Positions 28,655-36,357 are shown, counted from the stretch's first letter. The stretch is 64,000 bases of DNA from BOG-931 sp049796395 (GCA_049796395.1 JBARER010000351.1:7515-71514), one strand, 5' to 3'. A program made the numbers and translations. Notes: generated by a model from the sequence alone, not told the origin.

Positions 28655-28865
28655 CTTCCGAAACTGATGGGCGTTGATTCGGCGACAACAATCGAAAGGC
28701 CGCCGGTGCCTCGTCCTGGCTTCGTTGCCCCGGGTGGCGCGGCGACCGCTGCCTGCAAACCAGGATAAAGATCGGGCGGTTCGCCGAACCGCCGAGTTAG
28801 AACAAAATTTACCATACCGGAGGACGATCCCGGCCGACCTGATTGGACAGGCCGGGACCTCCCTC

Positions 28866-30032
28866 ATGCCGACATTTGCGCCGACTACCGCTGCCGAAAA
28901 AGCCATCGCTCTGGGCGATCCGGTCCCATGGTTCGGCGCGCCGCTCGTCGGCGACGGCGCCTTTAATCTTTCAGTCGCAGCCGGCCGCTGGATCGTGCTG
29001 AGTTTTCTCGGCTCGCCGGAAAACCCGCGAGTTGAGCGCGAACTGACCCAGCTTCTCGCCGACATGCAAATTTTCGACGAGGACAAGGTCATATTCTGCG
29101 GCCTCTTTACCGCGCCGCCCGCCGATGCGACGCCCTATATCGCGATGAGCGGCCCGGCGATTTCGTTTCTTGCCGATTATGACGGCGCCATCAGTCGTCA
29201 GTTCGGCGCAGCGACGATGCCGCGCACGATCGTGCTGGACCCGATGTTGCGCGCGGTCGCCGACATTGCATGGGATCACCCCGGCGGCCATGCAGCGACC
29301 GTGCGCGCAGTTTTACAGGGCCTACCCACCATCGACGATTCCGCCGGCGTGCCGCTCACGGCGCCGGCGCTGATCGTGCCGCGGGTCTTCGACTTCGAAC
29401 TCTGCGATTTTCTTATCAAGGTCTATGACAAGCTTGGCGGCAAAGACTCGGGCTTTCTGTTGGACAATAACGGCACCACGTCCACCATGATCGACTACCG
29501 GCTGAAGCGGCGCAATGACCTCAGCATCCTGGTGCCCGAAGTGCGCGACCAGATCCGAGGTCAAATCGTGCGGCGTCTGGTTCCGGCAATCGACCGGTTC
29601 TTCCAATTTTCGCCGACGCGGATGGATCGCTATATCGTGGCCTCTTACGACAGTGCCATTGGCGGGCATTTCCATCGCCACCGCGACAACATCAATATCG
29701 GCGCGCAGCATCGCCGCTTTGCCGTCACCATCAATCTCAACAAGGACTATGACGGCTGCGATCTCGTGTTTCCCGAATTCGGCCGGCGCACTTATCGCGC
29801 ACCGGCGGGCGGGGCGATTGTGTTCTCCTGCGGGGCGCTGCATCAGGTGACGCCGGTGACGCGCGGCACACGCTATGCCTTCCTTGCCTTTCTTTACGGG
29901 GAAGCCGATGCGGCCCTGCGCGAGAAAAACGATTCGAAAATCGTGCAAAGCGAATTCCGCTACAGCGGGGCCATGTCTGACCGGCTGTTTCCGGAGCATG
30001 CGGCGGCCCCGCTCGAGCGCCGCGCCGGCTGA
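28866..30032 (+). CDS. Redoxin-fold plus 2-oxoglutarate/Fe(II) oxygenase fusion
   Basis: 388 aa from the ATG at 28866; the frame stays open upstream to a TTG at 28674 but that region is not protein-like. Residues 1-160 resemble an AhpC/peroxiredoxin-like thioredoxin fold (LGDPVPWFGAPLV, WIVLSFLGSPENP, TMPRTIVLDPMLR), but the usual catalytic Cys after the PxF/W strand is not seen. Residues 180-388 are a prolyl-4-hydroxylase-type domain: the metal triad is His272-x-Asp274 in HFHRHRDN and His326 in ALHQVTPV, with Arg336 in RGTRYAFLAF to bind 2-oxoglutarate. It would hydroxylate an unknown substrate. It follows the TonB receptor after 211 bases. Confidence 0.82.
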   Translation: MPTFAPTTAAEKAIALGDPVPWFGAPLVGDGAFNLSVAAGRWIVLSFLGSPENPRVERELTQLLADMQIFDEDKVIFCGLFTAPPADATPYIAMSGPAISFLADYDGAISRQFGAATMPRTIVLDPMLRAVADIAWDHPGGHAATVRAVLQGLPTIDDSAGVPLTAPALIVPRVFDFELCDFLIKVYDKLGGKDSGFLLDNNGTTSTMIDYRLKRRNDLSILVPEVRDQIRGQIVRRLVPAIDRFFQFSPTRMDRYIVASYDSAIGGHFHRHRDNINIGAQHRRFAVTINLNKDYDGCDLVFPEFGRRTYRAPAGGAIVFSCGALHQVTPVTRGTRYAFLAFLYGEADAALREKNDSKIVQSEFRYSGAMSDRLFPEHAAAPLERRAG

Positions 30033-30087
30033 AACTGGGCTGGCATCGCCGGCTTGTCATCGGCCAATTCCCAGGTAATATTCCATC

Positions 30088-30140
30088 AATGGGGATGGGG
30101 TCCCCCTTATAACCGCCGATGAGGCTGATGACTCCTACCA
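30088..30140 (+). promoter_or_regulatory. Fluoride riboswitch (crcB RNA motif) aptamer
   Basis: The sequence GGGGATGGGGTCCCCC (30091-30106), then AACCGCC, a short linker, and GCTGATGACTCCTACC (30124-30139) matches the crcB motif: first stem with GAUGG, pseudoknot strand AACCGCC, and the invariant UGAUGACUCCUACC end. The gene it precedes is crcB, the expected target. Fluoride binding should stabilise the aptamer and prevent the overlapping terminator. Confidence 0.93.
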
Positions 30141-30172
30141 GGCGCGTTGGCGTCGGTAGGAGCTTGCTTTTC
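30132..30172 (+). terminator. Riboswitch expression platform: intrinsic terminator
   Basis: CTCCTACC (30132-30139), the last bases of the fluoride aptamer, pairs perfectly with GGTAGGAG (30155-30162), followed by CTTGCTTTTCTT. The same bases therefore serve the aptamer or the terminator, not both, which makes this a transcriptional ON switch for crcB. Confidence 0.85.
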
Positions 30173-30277
30173 TTCCGCCGCCACAAGCCAGTTTTGTGCC
30201 GTCCGCAACACGCAAACGCGTCGTTGCGCGCGATACGACCACGTTGCGGGTCACACCCGTAGAACTGGAGGACTTGA

Positions 30278-30652
30278 ATGGGCTTTTTGATTGTTTTTCT
30301 CGGCGGCGGCCTCGGTGCCGCACTCCGGCACGGCGTCAACCTTGCGGCCGCCCGCGTCGTCGGCGGAGGATTTCCCTTCGGCACGATGGCGATTAACGTG
30401 CTCGGCTCTTTTTTGATGGGCTTGCTTGTCGAATATTTCGCGCTGCGCCGCGGTCTGCCGCAACACTGGCGGCTGTTTCTAACGACGGGCATGCTCGGTG
30501 GCTTCACCACCTTCTCGGCATTCTCGCTGGAGGCGGCGCTCCTCTACGAGCGCGGTGCGATCGCCAGCGCGGCGGCCTATGTCGGCGGTTCAGTCGTTCT
30601 AGCGATCGCTGCGCTCTTTGCCGGGCTGGCGATTGTCCGTATGCTCGGCTGA
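30278..30652 (+). CDS. crcB: Fluoride ion channel CrcB/Fluc
   Basis: 124 aa, four membrane helices. Signatures of the Fluc family are all present: GGGLGAALRHGVNL in helix 1, GTMAINVLGSFLMGLL (with the conserved Asn) in helix 2, and TTGMLGGFTTFSAFSLE (the FTTFS fluoride-pore region) in helix 3. It exports fluoride as an antiparallel dimer. GGAGGACTTGA before the ATG is a strong ribosome site. The fluoride riboswitch about 140 bases upstream confirms the assignment. Confidence 0.97.
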   Translation: MGFLIVFLGGGLGAALRHGVNLAAARVVGGGFPFGTMAINVLGSFLMGLLVEYFALRRGLPQHWRLFLTTGMLGGFTTFSAFSLEAALLYERGAIASAAAYVGGSVVLAIAALFAGLAIVRMLG

Positions 30653-30679
30653 CCGAATAATAAAAGGGGAGACGCCGCG

Positions 30680-31489
30680 ATGGACCTGGGGATGACCGGC
30701 AAGACAGCACTCGTCACCGGCGCAAGCGAAGGCATCGGCAAAGCGATTGCGCGCGCTTTGGCCCATGAAGGCGTCGATGTCGCGGTTTGCGCCCGCCGTA
30801 AAGGCCCGCTGGAAGAAACCGCCGCCGAGATCGCCAAGGAGTCCGGCCGCAAGATCGTGGCCATTCCGGCCGATCTCACCAAGCCGGACGACGCGGCGAA
30901 TTTCGTCCAGCAGGCGCACGCCGCCTTGGGCCGGATCGATATCCTGGTCAACAATGCCGGTTCGTCACCGGGCGGTGTGCTCGATCACTTGAGCGAGGCG
31001 GATTGGGCGCAGTCGTTGCAGCTCAAATTCATGGGCTATGTGCGCTGCATGAAGCATGTGCTGCCGATCATGCAGAAGCAGAAGAAGGGCCGCGTGGTCA
31101 ACCTGATCGGCAACGACGGCGTCAAGGTCTCCTATTGGGAGATTGCGCCGGGCGCCGCCAATGCCGCAGGGCAGAACTTGACCAAATCGCTGGCCAGCCA
31201 ATACGGCAAGGACAATATCAGCTTCGTCGTGGTCAATCCCGGGCCGGTGCGCACCGAACGCTGGGCCGGGTTGGTCAAGGCGATGGCGCGTGACATGAAG
31301 CTTTCGTACGAGGAAGCTGACAAGCTGGCGCCGGCCTCTATTCCGCTCGGCCGCATCGCCGAATGCGAGGAGGTCGCCAATCTGGTCACCTTTCTCGCAT
31401 CCGACCTCGCCTTCTTCGTCAACGGCACCATGGTCGAGATCGACGGCGGCCAAGACAAGGTGCTGATGGACCGCATGCGCGATCGCTGA
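30680..31489 (+). CDS. SDR-family protein lacking the catalytic Ser-Tyr-Lys triad
   Basis: 269 aa Rossmann-fold short-chain dehydrogenase. The cofactor site TGASEGIG (13-20) and NNAG (91-94) are intact. Aligned by eye on the conserved LTKSLA helix, the YxxxK motif is replaced by PGAAN: Pro157 in place of Tyr and Asn161 in place of Lys, with Gly144 where the Ser would be. So it should bind NAD(P) but may lack ordinary reductase activity or use other residues. The strong ribosome site AGGGGAGACGCCGCG precedes the ATG. It starts 28 bases after crcB and could be co-transcribed. Confidence 0.88.
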   Translation: MDLGMTGKTALVTGASEGIGKAIARALAHEGVDVAVCARRKGPLEETAAEIAKESGRKIVAIPADLTKPDDAANFVQQAHAALGRIDILVNNAGSSPGGVLDHLSEADWAQSLQLKFMGYVRCMKHVLPIMQKQKKGRVVNLIGNDGVKVSYWEIAPGAANAAGQNLTKSLASQYGKDNISFVVVNPGPVRTERWAGLVKAMARDMKLSYEEADKLAPASIPLGRIAECEEVANLVTFLASDLAFFVNGTMVEIDGGQDKVLMDRMRDR

Positions 31490-31534
31490 TCGCCACCCTT
31501 TTCCTCCACGATCTCAAATAACGACGGCCTCTTT

Positions 31535-31565
31535 TCCTTCTCCCCCTGCCCTTGTGGGAGAGGAA
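31535..31565. repeat. Small hairpin of rhizobial palindrome type
   Basis: TTCC-TT-CTCCC (31535-31544) pairs with GGGAG-A-GGAA (31556-31565). This CCTTCTCCCC...GTGGGAGAGG form is a frequent Hyphomicrobiales intergenic palindrome. It lies 46 bases past the SDR stop and may also act in mRNA 3'-end formation. Confidence 0.5.
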
Positions 31566-31626
31566 TGCCGCCCCGCGTTTCGCCGCACTGTCGTTTATTG
31601 AGAGGCCGCTATTTCTTTGCAGCCGA

Positions 31627-31652
31627 TGATCCAGCCGCAGAAGCCAAACGTA
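31627..31652 (+). promoter_or_regulatory. RpoE (ECF11-type) promoter of the DUF2177 gene
   Basis: TGATCC (31627-31632), a 16-base spacer and CGTA (31649-31652). The pattern and spacer are identical to the two promoters at 36230-36295 flanking rpoE. Transcription would start near 31660, about 30 bases before the ATG at 31689. Confidence 0.75.
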
Positions 31653-31688
31653 GCATTTGGCCATTGCGCAGCAGGATTGAGGCCGCTC

Positions 31689-32090
31689 ATGACCTATTTT
31701 GCCGCTTATATTTCGATTCTTGTCGTGTTCGGAGCCATCGATGCGGGATGGCTGCGGATCATGGGCCACATCCTATATCGCCCGGTACTGGGTGATATCC
31801 TGCTGCCGGATCTCCGGCTGGCGCCGGCAATCGCGTTCTATCTGCTCTACCCCATCGGCATATTGGTGTTCTCGGTCATTCCCGCATTGCGCTCCGGATC
31901 GGCTTTCAACGCATTTTTGTACGCGGTTTTATTTGGAGCGCTCGCTTACGCTACCTATGATCTGACCAATTACGCGACTTTGCGAAACTGGACATTACAG
32001 ATCACCATCATCGACATCTGCTACGGCGCGCTGGCCGCTGGCATCGCAGCGGCGGCGGCCTATCTTGTGGCCCACGCCTTTTCGCCCTGA
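31689..32090 (+). CDS. DUF2177 membrane protein
   Basis: 133 aa from the ATG at 31689, consistent with the promoter at 31627-31652; a longer frame starts before that promoter and is excluded. Four hydrophobic segments: MTYFAAYISILVVFGAIDAG, then LAPAIAFYLLYPIGILVF, ALFGALAYATYDLTNYATL-like text, and a final Ala-rich helix. These match the DUF2177 family of small inner-membrane proteins, which often accompany cyclopropane-synthase/DUF1365 clusters. Function unknown. Its last 31 bases overlap the 3' end of the convergent methyltransferase gene. Confidence 0.83.
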   Translation: MTYFAAYISILVVFGAIDAGWLRIMGHILYRPVLGDILLPDLRLAPAIAFYLLYPIGILVFSVIPALRSGSAFNAFLYAVLFGALAYATYDLTNYATLRNWTLQITIIDICYGALAAGIAAAAAYLVAHAFSP

Positions 32091-33127
32091 TTAGTGCCGC
32101 GGCCAAACGGTGTAAGGCGATAATGGCTCACGCCCCATTCCTCGCCACCGGCGTGACCGAACAATCCCATCGTCGCGAGAAAGAATAGCCGCCAGCGTCG
32201 GCGCCAGAGCCCGCCATCGCGGCCATAGACGCGTTTGAGAACCGCCTTCACTTCATCGGTATGATTGTCGAAGTTTTTCAGCCAATCTTCGGCGGTGCGG
32301 CGGTAATGCTCGCCATTCCATTGCCATTCCGCGTCGACCGTGAAGCAATCCGGAAATTGCCGGATCAATCCGTGGCTCGGCATGATGCCGCCGGTAAAAT
32401 AATGCTGCGCGATCCAGTCTTCCTTGTCTTCCGGGCGGAAGCGATACGATGCGTGCGCATTGCTGAAGACGTGAACGAACATACGCCCATCGTGTTCCAG
32501 GCAATCGCGCATGCGTTGCAGAAGCGGCCGCCAATTGGACATATGCTCGAACATCTCGATCGAAACGACACGATCGAACTGGCCGGTGGGTAAAAACTCG
32601 TTCATGTCGGCGGTGATGACGTCGAGATTGGACAGTCCCCGCGAGTGCGCCACACACGCGATATAGTCGTGCTGCGACCGCGAATTCGACACGGCGGTAA
32701 TCTGAGCCGCCGGATAATGCTCCGCCATCCATAAAGACAAAGCACCCCAGCCGCAGCCGAGTTCAAGAATCCGTTGGCCGTCCGCGAGCGCGGCATGCGC
32801 CGCGGTCAGCTGCAAGGCCCGCTCTTCCGCCGCCGCCAGCGTGGCGATCCCCTCGTCGTAGTAGCAGCACGAGTATTTGCGCCGCGGTCCCAAGATCAGG
32901 GCGAAGAACTGCTCCGGTACCTCATAGTGCTGGGCGTTGGCTGCGGCGACATGGGTGGCGATAGGATAGGACGCCATGTCGGCGGCAAAACGCCGATCGG
33001 CGGAAGCCTCTTCGCCGCGAAGCCGCCCGCTCGTGCGCCCGACAAGCCAGTCGATCGTGGCCTGCGTCACTGTATCCGGCCAAGGCACGCGCTCGCCGAC
33101 GCCAATCATCGATTGCAGAAATGTCAT
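32060..33127 (-). CDS. Cyclopropane-fatty-acid-synthase-like SAM methyltransferase
   Basis: 355 aa from the ATG at 33127 (AGGAGAGCGGAG upstream). The SAM site is ILELGCGWGALSLWMAE, preceded by YYDEGIATLAAAEERALQLT, the CFA-synthase pattern; a second motif VVSIEMFEHMSNW follows. It is shorter than typical CFA synthases at the N-terminus and differs from the second paralog at 38498. CFA-type enzymes add methylene or methyl groups to phospholipid acyl double bonds. It is the last gene of the leftward rpoE operon, overlapping the DUF1295 gene by ATGA. UfaM-type methylases of furan fatty acid synthesis belong to this class, so a methyl-transfer role is an alternative to cyclopropanation. Confidence 0.88.
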   Translation of the reverse strand: MTFLQSMIGVGERVPWPDTVTQATIDWLVGRTSGRLRGEEASADRRFAADMASYPIATHVAAANAQHYEVPEQFFALILGPRRKYSCCYYDEGIATLAAAEERALQLTAAHAALADGQRILELGCGWGALSLWMAEHYPAAQITAVSNSRSQHDYIACVAHSRGLSNLDVITADMNEFLPTGQFDRVVSIEMFEHMSNWRPLLQRMRDCLEHDGRMFVHVFSNAHASYRFRPEDKEDWIAQHYFTGGIMPSHGLIRQFPDCFTVDAEWQWNGEHYRRTAEDWLKNFDNHTDEVKAVLKRVYGRDGGLWRRRWRLFFLATMGLFGHAGGEEWGVSHYRLTPFGRGTNQGEKAWATR

Positions 33128-33957
33128 CTCCGCTCTCCTACCTTGGTCAGGCGCGGCGGCGCCGGAAAAAACGCATTGGTGCGCGCCCGATAAGCGCGAA
33201 ATGCGCCGGGCCGCCGTATCAGCATGTGCGCTTCGAGCGGCGGGATGCCGGAGACATGCACCAGCAGCCAGTACATGCAAAGTGGGCCTCCCAGCGCAAC
33301 GAATCCCCACGGATAGCCGCCACCGGGAGCGATGGCCAACAGCGGATAAGCGAGCCAGCCGAACCATTCGAAGAAGTAATTCGGATGCCGCGACCATGAC
33401 CACAGTCCAGCGTCGCAAACCCGATCGCGATTGTCCGGGTCGGCGCGAAAGCGCCGCAGCTCGAAATCGGCGAGGCCTTCGCCGCCGATGCCGATCATCA
33501 GAACGACGACGCCGAGGAAATCCTGAACGCCTAGGCCCGGCGATGGATTAAACGCAGCGAGTATCATCGCCAGCGCCAGCGGAATGCTGACCAATGCCTG
33601 TTTCTGCAACAGCCAGAACATTTGCCGCGACGCATCGTCCCCCCAGTCGCGAATGAGCTTGGCGTAGCGCGGATCATCGGTAATGCCGGCCGTGCGCAGC
33701 GCGATATGAACGCCAAGCCGCAGCGACCAGATCGCGATCAACGAAGCCACCAGCGCCTGACGCTCGGTTATGCCGCCGAATAGCAGCCAAGGGGTCAGCG
33801 CACCGCCACAGCCGACAACGCCGAGACCGAAAGTCCAGATCGTATCGACCCATCCGGAGTTTCGCGTGCTGCGCCAAACCAGCCAGGCTCCGAACATGAT
33901 TACCGAAAGCGCCGCGCTGACGGCAACAAAGACGGTTCCGAATTGCTGCGCCGTCAT
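33124..33957 (-). CDS. DUF1295 membrane protein (steroid 5-alpha-reductase-like)
   Basis: 277 aa with six to seven hydrophobic segments. The C-terminal hallmark WSWSRHPNYFFEWFGWLAY is typical of the ICMT/steroid-reductase-like DUF1295 family, where the His-Pro-Asn-Tyr segment binds the nucleotide cofactor. It follows the lipase gene by ATGA and precedes the methyltransferase by ATGA. In comparable ChrR-type clusters the family sits beside CFA synthase and FAD oxidoreductase genes. A membrane-lipid reductase role is inferred from fold and context, not demonstrated. Confidence 0.87.
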   Translation of the reverse strand: MTAQQFGTVFVAVSAALSVIMFGAWLVWRSTRNSGWVDTIWTFGLGVVGCGGALTPWLLFGGITERQALVASLIAIWSLRLGVHIALRTAGITDDPRYAKLIRDWGDDASRQMFWLLQKQALVSIPLALAMILAAFNPSPGLGVQDFLGVVVLMIGIGGEGLADFELRRFRADPDNRDRVCDAGLWSWSRHPNYFFEWFGWLAYPLLAIAPGGGYPWGFVALGGPLCMYWLLVHVSGIPPLEAHMLIRRPGAFRAYRARTNAFFPAPPRLTKVGERR

Positions 33958-34895
33958 GGCTTAGCGGCCGCAGGTTCGGCCCGGGTACGGAGCGTTCCGA
34001 CCATGAACCGGTCGGCGTCGCGTAATGCCGGCGCAAGGAAGCGCAGCGGGTCGGCGAACGATCCAATGATGGTGAGGTGGCCGACACGCGGATAGGTCGC
34101 GACCTCCGCTCGGTCCCCAGAGGTGCGCAGGCGCGCCGCCAAGCGCGTGGCATTGCCTGGGTCTACCACATTGTCGTTGGCGCCCGTCAGCAGCAATGCC
34201 GGCGGCGCTCCGGGCGAGACATAAGAGATCGGCTGGGTCGTCGGCCGATCGGCACCGCCGAATATCGTCTGCAGCGTCGGATCGCGCAACGGCAGGAAAT
34301 CGTACGGCCCGGAAATCCCGACCAGACCGGCGAGATCGCGGTCCGGCGCGAGGCCGACCTCCCCCAGCCAGCGCGGGTCGAGCGCGAGCATCGCTGCGAT
34401 ATAAGCGCCCGCCGAATGCCCCATGACAAAAAGCTCGCTGGGATTGCCGCCATAACGTGCTGCGTTGTCGCGGGCCCAGCGCACCGCATGTGCGCCGTCC
34501 TCGAGAAAGGCGGGATAGCGAACCTCGGGGTAGAGCCGGTAATCTGGGACGACGGTCAGATAACCGCGCCGCGCCAATGCGGTGCCGAGAAACGTGTAGA
34601 GCGCCTTATCGCCGGTCTGCCACGAGCCGCCATAAAAGAAGACGACGACAGGCGCGTCAGTGGCGCCGGCGGGCCGATAGACGTCGAGCGTTCGCCGGGG
34701 TCCGTCCCCGTAAGCGACCGAGCGCGTGATCTCAACACCGGAGGTGGAGACTAAAAAGTTCAAGACCGAGGCGGGAGAGCACCCGGTAAGAAGCAAGCTC
34801 GCCAACACGCCGGCGGCCCATGGCGGGCCACGCCGGCCGCCGCGCGGTTTGGCGCTCGAGGCGGCGCCGGCCCGACACTCGCAAGCGCGACTCAT
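33954..34895 (-). CDS. Alpha/beta-hydrolase lipoprotein (esterase/lipase)
   Basis: 313 aa. Lipoprotein signal with lipobox LLTGC (about residue 39) follows a long basic N-terminus. The hydrolase core has the oxyanion sequence VVVFFYGGSWQTG, nucleophile motif VMGHSAGAYIAAML, an acid in LLLTGANDNVVDPGNAT and a His in YPRVGHLTIIG. It resembles the BD-FAE/HSL-like carboxylesterases. Located in an RpoE-driven operon, it might release oxidised acyl groups; that is inference. A paralog without the lipoprotein signal lies at 45328-46158. Confidence 0.88.
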   Translation of the reverse strand: MSRACECRAGAASSAKPRGGRRGPPWAAGVLASLLLTGCSPASVLNFLVSTSGVEITRSVAYGDGPRRTLDVYRPAGATDAPVVVFFYGGSWQTGDKALYTFLGTALARRGYLTVVPDYRLYPEVRYPAFLEDGAHAVRWARDNAARYGGNPSELFVMGHSAGAYIAAMLALDPRWLGEVGLAPDRDLAGLVGISGPYDFLPLRDPTLQTIFGGADRPTTQPISYVSPGAPPALLLTGANDNVVDPGNATRLAARLRTSGDRAEVATYPRVGHLTIIGSFADPLRFLAPALRDADRFMVGTLRTRAEPAAAKP

Positions 34896-34904
34896 CGCGG
34901 CCGC

Positions 34905-35549
34905 TCAGAGACGGATGAAGGGTTGCAGCAGCCGGCCGACCCAGCTCTGCAGCTCGATATTGCCCTGCAACGCCACCAGGCAGACGCAAGCCGCGCCGTC
35001 CTCGACGACCGGATTATGCTCGACCTGCTCGTCGGCTTCGTCGAAATCGCCGGCGCCGAAGCGGCCAAAATCGTGTCGGAAGGCACCCTCGAACACGCAG
35101 GTCCATTCCGTTCCGCTATGCCGGTGGCGCGGCAAACGCGTTCCAGCCGCAGCCTTCAACATGAAAACGCGGACGCCATCGTCCGAGGCGACGTCGATCG
35201 AACGCCACTGCACATTACGGCCGATCCAGCGCCATGAACCCAAAGCGTAAGCCGCCAGCGGCGCCGGCAGCGCGCCGGCTTCCGCAGGTTGCGGATGTAG
35301 CGACACCGGGACACTTTGGCCGGCCGTGGTCAGTTGCGCCATGGCGCGCTCCAGCGCGCCGGCGGACATCTCCGCGCGCGCAGCCGTCTCGAGCAGGACG
35401 CCGCCGACATGTTCGAACGACAACATCGCCTCCCGGCAATGCGGGCACAGCGACAGGTGCGCGGCAACCACGACCGCACGCCCCTCATCGAGCGTGCCGG
35501 AGGCGAACGCCGCCAATGTCAGATCGCTTGGATGATGCGTGATGCTCAT
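34905..35549 (-). CDS. chrR: Zinc-binding anti-sigma factor ChrR
   Basis: 214 aa in two domains. The N-terminal anti-sigma domain holds the zinc ligands His6, His31, Cys35 and Cys38 (HLSLCPHC), the same positions as in Rhodobacter sphaeroides ChrR. The C-terminal cupin keeps the second metal set: His142, His144 and Glu148 in HRHSGTEW and His178 in VEHNP. Known ChrR holds RpoE inactive until singlet oxygen or organic peroxide acts through the cupin. It overlaps rpoE by ATGA, as is usual for the pair. All eight metal ligands are present, so it should be functional. Confidence 0.95.
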   Translation of the reverse strand: MSITHHPSDLTLAAFASGTLDEGRAVVVAAHLSLCPHCREAMLSFEHVGGVLLETAARAEMSAGALERAMAQLTTAGQSVPVSLHPQPAEAGALPAPLAAYALGSWRWIGRNVQWRSIDVASDDGVRVFMLKAAAGTRLPRHRHSGTEWTCVFEGAFRHDFGRFGAGDFDEADEQVEHNPVVEDGAACVCLVALQGNIELQSWVGRLLQPFIRL

Positions 35550-36115
35550 GTCGGCTCACCCAGGAGATTGTTCAAACGCGTCATCGCCAAACGCAGCCGC
35601 GACTTGACTGTGCCCAGCGGCAGATCGAGAAGCTTGGCAATGTCGCCGTGGGCGCGGCCCTCGAAGAAGGAAAGCTGGACCACACGGACTTGTTCCTCGG
35701 GCAGTTCGCGAAGTGCGTCGCGTAGCCGCTGATCGCGCTCCGCAACGTCGAGCGAAGCGTCGGGCCGCTCGGGCGCGTCGGCTTCGATAGCCTCATAAAG
35801 CGAAAACAGCTTTGCCCGCCGATCTCTCCGCAAGCGGTCCACCCGCAGGTTACGGGCGATCGTGTAGATCCAGGCCGCCGGGCTGGCGCGCGTCCGATCG
35901 AATTGCCCGGCCTTTCGCCACACCATCAGCATCGTATCCTGCGCAATGTCCTCGGCCACCTCAGCCGCAGCGCCGCGCCGCATCAGCATAGCTTTGATGC
36001 GGCCGGCATAACATTCGAACAGCGCAGCGAAGGCCGCGCGGTCCCCTTCGGCCGCGATCGCGCCGATCCATCGAGCCGGATCGGAACCCAAAGCGCCATT
36101 ACCTTCATCGTGCAT
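35546..36115 (-). CDS. rpoE: ECF sigma factor RpoE (ECF11-type)
   Basis: 189 aa from the ATG at 36115; the frame extends upstream but that part crosses the rpoE promoter. Region 2 reads AEDIAQDTMLMVWRKAGQFD and AWIYTIARNLRVDRLRRDRR; region 4 reads LPEEQVRVVQLSFFEGRAHG and GTVKSRLRLAMTRLNNLLG. With ChrR as partner it belongs to the singlet-oxygen-responsive ECF11 group. The operon order is rpoE-chrR-lipase-DUF1295-methyltransferase, with overlaps or short gaps throughout, and the promoter at 36229-36255 is of its own type, which implies positive autoregulation. Confidence 0.95.
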   Translation of the reverse strand: MHDEGNGALGSDPARWIGAIAAEGDRAAFAALFECYAGRIKAMLMRRGAAAEVAEDIAQDTMLMVWRKAGQFDRTRASPAAWIYTIARNLRVDRLRRDRRAKLFSLYEAIEADAPERPDASLDVAERDQRLRDALRELPEEQVRVVQLSFFEGRAHGDIAKLLDLPLGTVKSRLRLAMTRLNNLLGEPT

Positions 36116-36228
36116 GCGCGCTCCATGCCACAGCCAATCCTGCCGGACGTAAAGCGGCCTGCAGTCGGCCTGTACCGGCGGCAACGCAGGCTGCCATTGC
36201 CTTGTAATCGCGACTTGCATGCCCGGGG

Positions 36229-36255
36229 ATACGACCGGCGGCAGCATTTGGATCA
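36229..36255 (-). promoter_or_regulatory. RpoE-dependent promoter of the rpoE-chrR operon
   Basis: On the minus strand: TGATCC (36255-36250), a 16-base spacer, then CGTAT (36233-36229). This is the -35/-10 pair I recall for ECF11 sigma factors. The transcript would start near 36222 and give a leader of about 105 bases before the rpoE ATG. Confidence 0.75.
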
Positions 36256-36269
36256 GGCCGAATTGGCGG

Positions 36270-36295
36270 TGATCCAAGCCCAAAAATCAATCGTA
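36270..36295 (+). promoter_or_regulatory. RpoE-dependent promoter of the FAD oxidoreductase operon
   Basis: TGATCC (36270-36275), 16-base spacer, CGTA (36292-36295). The pattern equals that of the divergent rpoE promoter, whose -35 lies just 14 bases away back-to-back. Expected start near 36302, about 55 bases before the ATG at 36358. Confidence 0.78.
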
Positions 36296-36357
36296 ACTTC
36301 CTCGCCATGCAAAAAGCGGCCGATTTGACGCGGCGGTCTTTCAGGTGAAACGGACGA

